A stretch of 64,000 nt of DNA from Nitrincola lacisaponensis (GTDB lineage: Bacteria; Pseudomonadota; Gammaproteobacteria; Pseudomonadales; Balneatricaceae): positions 147,223-211,222 of the forward strand of contig NZ_JMSZ01000015.1 in NCBI RefSeq assembly GCF_000691225.1. Reading direction: 5' to 3'. Below, piece after piece: positions 10,884 to 18,147 of the stretch. Position 1 is the stretch's first letter, and each line of letters starts with the position of its first letter. Made by a program: the position numbers and the translations under genes. The notes under the pieces are model-generated. The model saw only the letters and a list, made by a program, of their open reading frames with translations, ran no database searches and was not told the origin of the DNA.

Positions 10884-11899
10884 TCTGTAGTGCCTGCTTG
10901 CAGCCACTGGTGGCCTTGAACGACAAGCTCTGCCGAGTTGAGTTCGTCAGGAACCGGGTAGGGGCGTCCTTCTTCAGCACCTGCGAGGGGGTGAAATCTT
11001 ACATCGGCACTCTCTGCGACAAAGACACCCAGCTGTCCCAGGCGGCTGACAATCAGCTGTGCCGGAATGAAGGCTTGACGTTCTGTCAGAATCAGGCTGC
11101 CACTGCTGCCAATCGGAACAGATTCCGGTGCACGAAACCAGGCAGTTTGACTTCTGTTCTGCGCATTGATGACCGCAGATACACGCAGGAATTCGACCCG
11201 ATAGGTTGATTCTGCTAATTGGAATTCAGCCTGCATGGCGTTGCTGAAGTCGAAGCGGTTCACCGGCAGGGTGACTTCGATTTCAGCATCAGAGAGTTGC
11301 TGCAGTGCCAGTAAGGGCATGCCGGGAGCCGTGCGCTCACCGATGCTGGCCAGTTGGGCGGTGATCGCTGCATCATAGGGGGCTTTAACGACACAGCGTT
11401 CTATTTGCCGCTCTGCCATCTGAATTTCAGTCTGGGTGGCTGTCAGTCTCGCGTGTTGGCGCGCTGTTTCTGATTGTGCATCCTCAGCAGACAGGCTATC
11501 AGTCAGCTGTCGATCACGCAGTGTCCCGAGACGTGTTGCCAGGCGTTGAGACTGGGTCAGGCTGGCTTGGATCTCTGCCAGACGAGATTTAAGTAACCGT
11601 AACTGGTCTTCTGAGTCTCGGCAATCCAGTGTGACCAGGCGTTGGTCTTTGGTGACCTGATCGCCAGGACGTACATGAATATCAAGGATGTTTGCGGCTA
11701 TCTCACTGGACAGCTGTGTCGTGTTTTTACTGATGACTGTCGCAGCAAAGCGGTGCTGTCGTGTTTGCTGGATAGCCTGTATCGGCGCAGTGATGTAAGC
11801 TGATGTTGAGTCCGTTGCCCAGGATGGGCTGATCCATGAAAGGCTGATAAAGCTCAATACACAACCAGCAAGAACCGCCCTGATAAAACCACAGCGCAT
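10880..11899 (-). CDS. RND efflux system periplasmic adaptor (membrane fusion protein)
   Basis: 339 residues with an N-terminal signal sequence ending near SWA-TDS (about residue 29). It has the HlyD/AcrA layout: a lipoyl-type half-motif around IHVRPGDQVTKDQRLVTLDC, a helical hairpin (SRLAEIQASLTQSQRLATRL and onward), the second lipoyl half (CVVKAPYDAAIT), then a beta-barrel region. Adaptors of this family link the inner-membrane pump to an outer-membrane channel. The gene is first in a two-gene operon, coupled by ATGA to the permease. Confidence 0.92.
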   Translation of the reverse strand: MRCGFIRAVLAGCVLSFISLSWISPSWATDSTSAYITAPIQAIQQTRQHRFAATVISKNTTQLSSEIAANILDIHVRPGDQVTKDQRLVTLDCRDSEDQLRLLKSRLAEIQASLTQSQRLATRLGTLRDRQLTDSLSAEDAQSETARQHARLTATQTEIQMAERQIERCVVKAPYDAAITAQLASIGERTAPGMPLLALQQLSDAEIEVTLPVNRFDFSNAMQAEFQLAESTYRVEFLRVSAVINAQNRSQTAWFRAPESVPIGSSGSLILTERQAFIPAQLIVSRLGQLGVFVAESADVRFHPLAGAEEGRPYPVPDELNSAELVVQGHQWLQAGTTE

Positions 11900-12043
11900 A
11901 AAATCCCTTGAACCCTTGTTGATAAACAGTTGACTTCCGTAACTTGAATACCATTTGTACCATAATTCTCAATACAGTGCGTTAAATTTTATCGACTTGG
12001 CAGGGGTGGAGATGTGGATAATTTTTGAGGAATAGCAGAAATG

Positions 12044-12077
12044 AAAAAGGCAGATCGGTAATTACCTGATCTGCCTT
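12044..12077 (-). terminator. Rho-independent terminator of the fMet tRNA
   Basis: Arms AAGGCAGATC (12047-12056) and GATCTGCCTT (12068-12077) pair perfectly, with a further self-complementary GGTAATTACC between them. On the minus strand the stem is followed by a short T run. It begins nine bases after the tRNA 3' end. Confidence 0.85.
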
Positions 12078-12085
12078 CTAAAATT

Positions 12086-12162
<77 letters not shown>

Positions 12163-12178
12163 TCAACGTGGGGCGTAT

Positions 12179-12205
12179 ATTATAGATGCATTTGATGCTT
12201 GTCAA
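12179..12205 (-). promoter_or_regulatory. promoter of the fMet tRNA
   Basis: On the minus strand TTGACA (12205-12200) and TATAAT (12184-12179) are exact consensus hexamers with 15 bases between them. They are followed by a G/C-rich discriminator (ACGCCCC), which is typical of stringently controlled stable-RNA promoters. It lies about 17 bases from the mature tRNA 5' end. Confidence 0.8.
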
Positions 12206-12231
12206 GCCTTTATTACGCAATTGCAGTATAA

Positions 12232-12618
12232 TCAGGCATCGGGTGCCGCGGGGAGTTCCCGGCTGCGAATAATGGCATTTTTTTGGCATTCCAGAATAAA
12301 GCGCGATAGCAGGCGCTCATCCAGGCTGCTCAGGCCTTGCAGCTCACCGGCATAGGTGCCAGTTTTGGTACGGATCAGCTTAAGCTGACAGAAAATTGAG
12401 TAGTCACGTTCACTCAGGGTGAAGTTGATCTGGGCGTCGTAGATTCCGGCAGCCAGTTCATGTTCACTTAGAAATGCCACACCATTGGCAGATAAGTCCT
12501 CCAGATCGACCAGATCCCCTTTGACTCTCAGACTGACTGGATCATCCTGTACTGGAGTCATGCGATAGGCTCGACGGCCTCGATCTTTGAGTCCCGGTAG
12601 TGAAATCTGTGGTTTCAT
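12232..12618 (-). CDS. PilZ-domain protein, probable c-di-GMP effector of the flagellar stator
   Basis: 128 residues. It has the two marks of a PilZ c-di-GMP-binding domain: an arginine motif RRAYR (R15, R16, R19) and DLSANG (D41-G46, matching D/N-x-S-x-x-G), followed by a beta-rich body. The start ATGA overlaps the motB stop, so it is the third gene of a motA-motB-pilZ operon. PilZ proteins such as YcgR and FlgZ act on flagellar stators in response to c-di-GMP. The coupling here makes a similar role likely, but that is inference. Confidence 0.85.
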   Translation of the reverse strand: MKPQISLPGLKDRGRRAYRMTPVQDDPVSLRVKGDLVDLEDLSANGVAFLSEHELAAGIYDAQINFTLSERDYSIFCQLKLIRTKTGTYAGELQGLSSLDERLLSRFILECQKNAIIRSRELPAAPDA

Positions 12619-13403
12619 CTTGGCAACTCCACTCGTTCCAGAACAAATTCAATACGCCGGTTCGCTGCACGGTTTTCATCTGAAATATTCGGCAGTAACG
12701 GCATTGAGTCACCATAACCGCTGGCGACGACACGTTGGGGGGTTAATCCACCCTCAACCAGAAAGCGTAATACGGCTGTTGCCCGAAAAGCAGACAGTTC
12801 CCAGTTAGACGGAAAGCGTTCAGGGTCAACGGGTTGATCATCAGTGTGCCCATGAATTTCCAGTTTAAAAGACGGATTTTCCAGTACTACTTCCAGAATG
12901 CTGTCGAGTAACGGCATCATTGAGCGGCGTATTTCCACTGAACCCTGATCAAACATCACTGCGGCATTGACCTTAAGATTTAGCTTGCCATCGCGGGGAG
13001 TACCAATTTCGACCCAACTGCCCATATCTTTTTCTGCCAGCGAGCCCTCAAGCTCCTGCACTATCTCTTGGAGTTCGACATTGATTGAGTCAACAAGTGC
13101 CTGTTGGAAGCGCATTTGATCGGCCAGCTCAGCATCACGATTGATCAGTACTGGTTCATTGGGATCGGGCACTCGAGTGGTTTCCGCTGCGGGTTCCAGT
13201 AACGGGATCAGACTGGAAGGCGCCGCATCACGGGAGAGGGCGATATTTAATGAGCGGGCAGCCTCCTCAAAGGCTTCCCGTTCAATACTGGAAATCGAAA
13301 ACAGCAACACAAAAAATACCAGCAATAATGTCATCAGGTCGGCAAAGGTGGTGATCCAGCCTGGACCATCATTCTCTTCCAGTAACTGGGTTTTGCGGTT
13401 CAT
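12615..13403 (-). CDS. motB: flagellar stator protein MotB/PomB type (OmpA domain)
   Basis: 262 residues. A single N-terminal helix contains the ion-binding aspartate D22 (TTFADLMTLLLVFFVLL). A linker follows, then a C-terminal OmpA-like peptidoglycan-binding domain (LEIHGHTDD ... GYGDSMP ... ANRRIEFVLE). MotB anchors the stator to the cell wall and carries the ion path with MotA. It overlaps motA and pilZ by ATGA at each end. The partner's similarity to PomA suggests a sodium motor. Some bacteria carry two stator sets, so this may be the only set or a second one (MotCD-like). Confidence 0.93.
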   Translation of the reverse strand: MNRKTQLLEENDGPGWITTFADLMTLLLVFFVLLFSISSIEREAFEEAARSLNIALSRDAAPSSLIPLLEPAAETTRVPDPNEPVLINRDAELADQMRFQQALVDSINVELQEIVQELEGSLAEKDMGSWVEIGTPRDGKLNLKVNAAVMFDQGSVEIRRSMMPLLDSILEVVLENPSFKLEIHGHTDDQPVDPERFPSNWELSAFRATAVLRFLVEGGLTPQRVVASGYGDSMPLLPNISDENRAANRRIEFVLERVELPR

Positions 13404-14221
13404 GCCTTGTTACCCTGGGGCTTGGGCTTGCTGCTGTCGCCAGTTTCGGTTTTCTGCTTGCTCCCCATTCTCAGCGGCTTGCGATTGGCTTCAGGTAAAT
13501 ACGAGGAAAGCTGCTCATACACGTGTGCGTAATGATCATTGGTGAGGATGCTGATACAGCCTTCACGAATGATCTCAAGATTCGTGACTTCTGACAGGGT
13601 TCTGGCTCTGAGTTTCCCGGCAATGGGCAGAAATACCACTGTAGCCAGCAGTGAGCCATAGAAGGTTGTCAGTAGTGCAATTGCCATGGCTGGGCCGATG
13701 GTTTCCGGATCCTGCAGGGCGCTGAGCATCTGTATCAAACCGATCAGGGTTCCGAGCATACCAAAAGCAGGTGCATACATGGCCATTTTACGAAACACAT
13801 CCTGAACTGTGTGGTGTCGTGCGATCAGGGAGTCAATTTCGTTTTGCAGGGTATTGCGGATCACCTGTTCAGAGGCTGCTTCGGCCAGCAGGTTGGCTGC
13901 ACGTTGCAGTACACGGGAATCGGTTTCAATATCGCCCAGCATCAGCAGACCGTGGCGATGACTGATACGGCTGAGTTCCAGCATGGTATCGATCATTTCC
14001 TGGGCGTTGGTTTTGTCCCGGGTAAAGACAATCCATGCTGCGCGAAATGCGTTCAGTACATCCCTGAACTGCACGGTTAACAGGGTTGCGGCAATGGTTC
14101 CCCCGGCCACAATCATCAAGCCGGGTACATTGATGAATACATCCGGGTTTCCACCCAGAAAGATGGCGACGACAATCAGGGCAATTCCGGAAATAATGCC
14201 CAGCAGTGATGCAAAATCCAT
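13400..14221 (-). CDS. motA: flagellar stator protein MotA/PomA type
   Basis: 273 residues with four membrane helices. The start (MDFASLLGIISGIALIVVAI), the segment GMLGTLIGLIQMLSAL and the segment DPETIGPAMAIALLTTFYGS resemble the sodium-type PomA of Vibrio more than E. coli MotA, and the length (PomA about 253, MotA 295) agrees. The cytoplasmic loop that contacts the rotor lies at about 60-140. The C-terminus has a charged K/P/Q-rich tail. First gene of the motA-motB-pilZ operon. The mrp antiporter nearby is consistent with use of a sodium gradient. Confidence 0.93.
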   Translation of the reverse strand: MDFASLLGIISGIALIVVAIFLGGNPDVFINVPGLMIVAGGTIAATLLTVQFRDVLNAFRAAWIVFTRDKTNAQEMIDTMLELSRISHRHGLLMLGDIETDSRVLQRAANLLAEAASEQVIRNTLQNEIDSLIARHHTVQDVFRKMAMYAPAFGMLGTLIGLIQMLSALQDPETIGPAMAIALLTTFYGSLLATVVFLPIAGKLRARTLSEVTNLEIIREGCISILTNDHYAHVYEQLSSYLPEANRKPLRMGSKQKTETGDSSKPKPQGNKA

Positions 14222-14323
14222 GGCCGGTCTCTGTGTCAGTAAGATCAGTCACCGAGTATACCAATACCCGGTGAGTTTTACATACGCAGCATACTACTTG
14301 CTGAGTAGCTGAATTGTCAGGGT

Positions 14324-14419
14324 GATGAGATCGGGCCTGCCCGACACGCCGTGAGCTCGTCCCTGAGGGCTCGCTGCCGCCGTCCTGGCGGCAGACGGTC
14401 AGTCAGACCCGATCTCATC
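14324..14419 (+). repeat. cloverleaf intergenic repeat, copy 1
   Basis: A 96-base imperfect palindrome. The outer arms GATGAGATCGGG (14324-14335) and CCCGATCTCATC (14408-14419) pair perfectly and extend inwards. Inside is the core GACACGC (from 14343), a short hairpin with loop TCCC (CTCG/TGAG), GCTCG, and a second hairpin CTGCCGCC/GGCGGCAG (14374-14394, loop GTCCT). The same layout with different arm sequences recurs at 14472, 32518 and 61078. This copy faces copy 2. Confidence 0.85.
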
Positions 14420-14471
14420 CCCCCCCCCTTTGGAGGGCCCTCTGCTGGCTGGCACTGTATTGATGGGGGCC

Positions 14472-14573
14472 GGGGGTGCCGCTACCGTGGGACCGTCTGC
14501 CGCCATGGACGGCGGCAGTCGAGCGGTCAAGGATGACGGAAAGCGTGTCACGCGGTAGCGGTACCACTGTGCC
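14472..14573 (-). repeat. cloverleaf intergenic repeat, copy 2
   Basis: Inverted copy, closely similar over its length to the copy at 32518. On the minus strand it reads: outer arm GTACCGCTACCG, core GACACGC, hairpin GTCA-TCCT-TGAC, GCTCGA, hairpin CTGCCGCC/GGCGGCAG (14517-14496), return arm. The outer arm is less perfect on its distal side than in the other copies. It lies about 50 bases 3' of the apaG stop in the apaG direction, so it could end or protect that transcript. Confidence 0.8.
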
Positions 14574-14623
14574 AAGCCGGCATCCAGAGTGACCAGAAAG
14601 TGTGAACGCTCTGAATTAAAGCC

Positions 14624-15010
14624 TTAATGCAGGGCGTTGGGTAGTGCGAGTGTGAACGGGGGAATGGGGGCGATGAATTCACCCAGTGCTTCGCTGACCA
14701 TGGCGTAATGGCCCTGCATGCTGCCGACTTCGGTTGGCAGAACAGTGCCGCTGGTATAGCTGTAGCTTTCGCCGGGTTGAATCACGGGTTGTTCACCGAC
14801 GACGCCTTCGCCCATGACTTCCTGAATCTGCTCATTTCCATCGGTAATCACCCAGCGGCGGCTGATCAGCTGTACCGGAAAGCTGTTATGGTTGGTAATG
14901 GTAATGTGATAGGAGAAGACGTAGCGATGCGCCTCAGGGTCAGACTGTTCATTCAGATACGCAGTCTCGATGTGAATCTGGATGTTATCACCCAGTGATG
15001 AAGTATTCAT
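14624..15010 (-). CDS. apaG: ApaG (CorD) protein
   Basis: 128 residues, the full length of the family (E. coli 125). The immunoglobulin-like ApaG fold is recognised by YVFSYHITITNHNSFPVQLISRRWVITDG, read in parts, by the GEGVVGEQP turn and by the end FTLALPNALH. Its biochemical role is unsettled; in enterobacteria it is linked to apaH and to Co2+/Mg2+ phenotypes. It is the last gene of the lptD-surA-pdxA-rsmA-apaG cluster, nine bases behind rsmA. No apaH follows here; the space downstream is taken by the cloverleaf repeats. Confidence 0.93.
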   Translation of the reverse strand: MNTSSLGDNIQIHIETAYLNEQSDPEAHRYVFSYHITITNHNSFPVQLISRRWVITDGNEQIQEVMGEGVVGEQPVIQPGESYSYTSGTVLPTEVGSMQGHYAMVSEALGEFIAPIPPFTLALPNALH

Positions 15011-15019
15011 AAACGCGGA

Positions 15020-15841
15020 TTATTCCTTTTCGGCTGGCTGCTCAAGGTGAGTCAGAAAGTCACTGATACGGATGAATTCCTGCAGTGTTAAACGTTCCGG
15101 GCGCTCACCAGGGTTGATATTCAGTGCTTCCAGGTCTTCAGCACTGATCAGTTCCTTCAGGTTGTTTCGCAGCGTTTTACGACGCTGATTAAAGGCGATG
15201 CGCACTACCTGTTGAAGCCGTTCTACATCCTGAGCTTCATAAGGCAGGGTTTCATAGGGCGTCAGCCGCACTATAGCGGAATCGACTTTGGGTACCGGAT
15301 CGAAAGCTTCTGGCGGAACCAGAAACAGGTTGTCGACGCGGCAGTAGTACTGCGCCATGATGCCCAGGCGACCATAATGCTTTTCACCCGGAGCAGCGGC
15401 CAGGCGTTCGACTACTTCCTTTTGCAGCATGAAATGCATGTCAGCCACATGACGATGGTGGCTCAGCAGGTGGAAAATCAACTGCGTTGAAATATTGTAG
15501 GGCAGGTTGCCGACAATGCGTAAACGCTGCGAGCCGTGACACAGGCTGGTGTAATCAAACTTCATGGCATCAGCTTCATGGATACGGAAGTGGTCACCAT
15601 AGCGGAAAAACTTGGTTCTCAGGATAGGTACCAGATCGCGATCCAGCTCAATTGCGTCCAGATGTCCGGCTGCACTGAGCAGTTCTTCTGTGAGTGCACC
15701 AAGCCCCGGACCTATTTCGACCAGGGCATCTTCGGGACGTGGACTGATTGAGCGGATAATGCGCTGAATCACCCCTTGATCCTGTAGGAAGTTTTGTCCA
15801 AAGCGTTTGCGGGCTTTATGGCCCACGGGTTTTTTACTCAT
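15020..15841 (-). CDS. rsmA: 16S rRNA adenine dimethyltransferase RsmA (KsgA)
   Basis: 273 residues. It has the N-terminal RFGQNFLQD, the SAM motif [12 protein letters not shown] (from E42) and the catalytic NLPYN (112-116), followed by the small C-terminal helical domain. It dimethylates two adjacent adenines near the 3' end of 16S rRNA (A1518 and A1519 in E. coli) late in small-subunit assembly. It overlaps pdxA by eight bases and is followed closely by apaG, the common gammaproteobacterial order. Confidence 0.97.
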   Translation of the reverse strand: MSKKPVGHKARKRFGQNFLQDQGVIQRIIRSISPRPEDALVEIGPGLGALTEELLSAAGHLDAIELDRDLVPILRTKFFRYGDHFRIHEADAMKFDYTSLCHGSQRLRIVGNLPYNISTQLIFHLLSHHRHVADMHFMLQKEVVERLAAAPGEKHYGRLGIMAQYYCRVDNLFLVPPEAFDPVPKVDSAIVRLTPYETLPYEAQDVERLQQVVRIAFNQRRKTLRNNLKELISAEDLEALNINPGERPERLTLQEFIRISDFLTHLEQPAEKE

Positions 15842-16841
15842 GAGTTTCCAACGATAAATGTTGTGCTGTGGCCATCTGCACAGCAGTGTGAATGGCGGTG
15901 ATCAGGCTGCCGGCATCGGCTTTACCTGTACCGGCAAGATCAAAGGCCGTGCCATGATCGACAGAGGTGCGGATGATAGGTAAGCCGAGGGTGATGTTCA
16001 CGGCTTTACCAAATCCTTTGTATTTTAGTACCGGAAGACCCTGGTCATGGTACATGGCCAGTACGGCATCTGCTTGAGCCAGGTACTTCTCGTTAAACAG
16101 GGTGTCGGCAGGCAATGGGCCTTCAAGCTGTTCACCACGCTGACGGAAACCTTCCAGGACCGGTGAGATCAGTGTCAGTTCTTCATCACCCAGGTGACCG
16201 CCTTCTCCTGCGTGAGGGTTGAGGCCGGCGACCAGTATGCGAGGTTGTGTAATACCGAATTTTTGCCGCAGATCTTGCAGCAGTATTTCGATGACCTCTT
16301 CCAGCAGAGGTGCCGTGATTGCATCGGCAACGGCTCGCAATGGCAGGTGTGTCGTCACCAGGGCAACACGCAGTCCTTCAGTCGCCAGCATCATCACGAC
16401 CTTGGAAACGCCGGTCAGTTGTTCCAGAAATTCCGTGTGACCGGTAAATGGAATGCCTGCATCATTGATAATGCCCTTGTGTACCGGCGCTGTGATCAGG
16501 GCATGCAGTTGACCTTGCTGACAAGCAAGTGTCGCTGCGGTCAGCGTATCCAGCACATACTGAGCATTGCGAATATCAGCGTGTCCAGGCTTGGCCTCTG
16601 TGGCCATGGGAACAGGATGGATCAGCAGTTCACCGGCCTGGCAGAGGCGACTATCTTCGGGGCCTTGCCAGGTATGTAGCGTGAGCGGCAAATTCAGTAA
16701 AGTTGCACGGGACTGCATCAACTGGGGATCGGCGAAAACCACCAGCTGATGAGGCCAGTACTGTTGAGCCAGCATGACGCACAGGTCGGGGCCGATACCG
16801 GCAGGCTCTCCTGGTGTCAGTGCAAAACGTAATATGGGCAC
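15834..16841 (-). CDS. pdxA: 4-hydroxythreonine-4-phosphate dehydrogenase PdxA
   Basis: 335 residues from a GTG at 16841, giving [18 protein letters not shown], the usual distance of the first motif from the N-terminus. An ATG at 16874 in the same frame would lie inside surA and add 11 residues. The family segments [22 protein letters not shown] and [17 protein letters not shown] are present; the histidines in them bind the divalent metal. PdxA oxidises 4-phosphohydroxy-L-threonine with NAD+ in the DXP-dependent vitamin B6 route. It sits between surA and rsmA as in E. coli. Confidence 0.95.
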   Translation of the reverse strand: MPILRFALTPGEPAGIGPDLCVMLAQQYWPHQLVVFADPQLMQSRATLLNLPLTLHTWQGPEDSRLCQAGELLIHPVPMATEAKPGHADIRNAQYVLDTLTAATLACQQGQLHALITAPVHKGIINDAGIPFTGHTEFLEQLTGVSKVVMMLATEGLRVALVTTHLPLRAVADAITAPLLEEVIEILLQDLRQKFGITQPRILVAGLNPHAGEGGHLGDEELTLISPVLEGFRQRGEQLEGPLPADTLFNEKYLAQADAVLAMYHDQGLPVLKYKGFGKAVNITLGLPIIRTSVDHGTAFDLAGTGKADAGSLITAIHTAVQMATAQHLSLETHE

Positions 16842-16848
16842 TGCTAAC

Positions 16849-18147
16849 TTATCCCGGATTACGGATTTCAACATAAGCCTGTGAGCGCAGTTCGCGCAGC
16901 CAGTTGTCCAGCTCTTCGTTGAACTTGCGTTGGCTGATGGTATTACGGGCCATGTTTTCCATCATCTCATTGGACATATCCTGGGTGCGACGGTCACGTA
17001 CCCAGAGAATATGCCAGCCAAAGCGTGACTCGAAGGGTTCTGAATATTCACCAACAGGCGTATTAATCATCACCTGCTCAAATTCGGGAACCATCTGACC
17101 TTCCTGAGCCCAGTCCAGGTTGCCCCCCTGGGAGCCGCTGCCGGGGTCATCACTGTAACGACGAGCGAGGTTTTCGAAAGGTTGACCGTCGCGAATGCGC
17201 TGTAACAGGTCGTATGCCAGATTGCGGGTTTGCTGCGCAGAGCGAATTTCGTTCGGCGTCAGAAGAATATGGCTGACCAGTGTTTGTTCAACCAGAGTCA
17301 CATCACCGCCACGGCGATCTCTGACGTACAGCAGGTGGAATCCACCCGGTGTACGGATTGGACGACTGAACTCACCAGGCTGTAATGTGGCAATGGCGGC
17401 TGCCAGATTTTCAGGCAACTCATTCTGCTTGCGCCAGCCCAGATTTCCGCCCTCCAGCGCGTTAGGTGCATTGGAGGCTGAAACGGCCAGGTCTGCAAAC
17501 TCTGCACCGCCCACGAGCAGCTCAAAGACTTCCTGAGCGCGGCGTTCAGCTGCCTGAATTGCTTCGGGTGAGGCTTGAGAGGGCAGTGCAATGAGGATAT
17601 TGCTCAGCAGGAACTCGGCCTGGGCCTGCTGGCGAGCTGCGTCTGAACCCAGAAAATTGCGGATTTCCTGCTCGGAAACCTGAATACGACGGTAAACATT
17701 GTTCTGCTGTACCTGATTCACCAGGAGCTCGCGACGAATCTGCTCGCGTGCCTGTGCATAGTCCTGGCCTTCTGCAATCAGGGCTTCACGGAACTGCGCC
17801 AGAGACATGCCATTTTGTGCAGCAATGGCTTCCAGCGTTTCATTGAGCTGGCGATCCGAAATGCGCAACCCCTGATTTTCGGCAACCTGCAACTGCAAAC
17901 TATCAATGATCAGGCGATCCAATACCTGTTGGCGCAGAATATCGGATGGTGGCAGTTGCACACCCTGACCCTGAATCTGTTCTGTGATCAGTTGGGTCCG
18001 CAAGTCCAGTTCGCTTTTCATGATGATGTCTTCATTCACGACCGCCACGATACGATCCAGCTGCTGTGCCTGTAACTGAAACGGCAGCAGGGCGGTCAAT
18101 AGCAGGGGCAACAGAGACCGGGTCAGCCATTTGTTAGAAATTATCAT
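16849..18147 (-). CDS. surA: periplasmic chaperone and peptidyl-prolyl isomerase SurA
   Basis: 432 residues. A signal peptide ends near QLQA (about residue 28). The helical N-terminal chaperone domain follows, then two parvulin (PpiC) domains, the first around [13 protein letters not shown] to [13 protein letters not shown] and the second around [13 protein letters not shown] to [15 protein letters not shown]-terminal helix completes the chaperone module. SurA escorts outer-membrane proteins, including LptD, through the periplasm. It overlaps the end of lptD by 14 bases, so client and chaperone are co-expressed. Confidence 0.96.
   Translation of the reverse strand: MIISNKWLTRSLLPLLLTALLPFQLQAQQLDRIVAVVNEDIIMKSELDLRTQLITEQIQGQGVQLPPSDILRQQVLDRLIIDSLQLQVAENQGLRISDRQLNETLEAIAAQNGMSLAQFREALIAEGQDYAQAREQIRRELLVNQVQQNNVYRRIQVSEQEIRNFLGSDAARQQAQAEFLLSNILIALPSQASPEAIQAAERRAQEVFELLVGGAEFADLAVSASNAPNALEGGNLGWRKQNELPENLAAAIATLQPGEFSRPIRTPGGFHLLYVRDRRGGDVTLVEQTLVSHILLTPNEIRSAQQTRNLAYDLLQRIRDGQPFENLARRYSDDPGSGSQGGNLDWAQEGQMVPEFEQVMINTPVGEYSEPFESRFGWHILWVRDRRTQDMSNEMMENMARNTISQRKFNEELDNWLRELRSQAYVEIRNPG

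Larger units (their letters stand above)
14222..14623. other. 402-base intergenic region between motA and apaG
   Basis: No gene seen. It holds an inverted repeat near the motA start (TCACCG at 14249-14254 and CGGTGA at 14269-14274, with GTAT/ATAC inside), which could be an operator or a leader hairpin. It also holds two facing cloverleaf repeats (14324-14419 and 14472-14573) with a run of nine C residues (14419-14427) between them. No clear sigma-28 promoter for motA was found. Confidence 0.7.

Noticed and set aside
14324..14573. CRISPR-like repeats
   Set aside because: Only two copies, in opposite orientation, each a palindrome of about 100 bases; no regular spacers and no cas genes.
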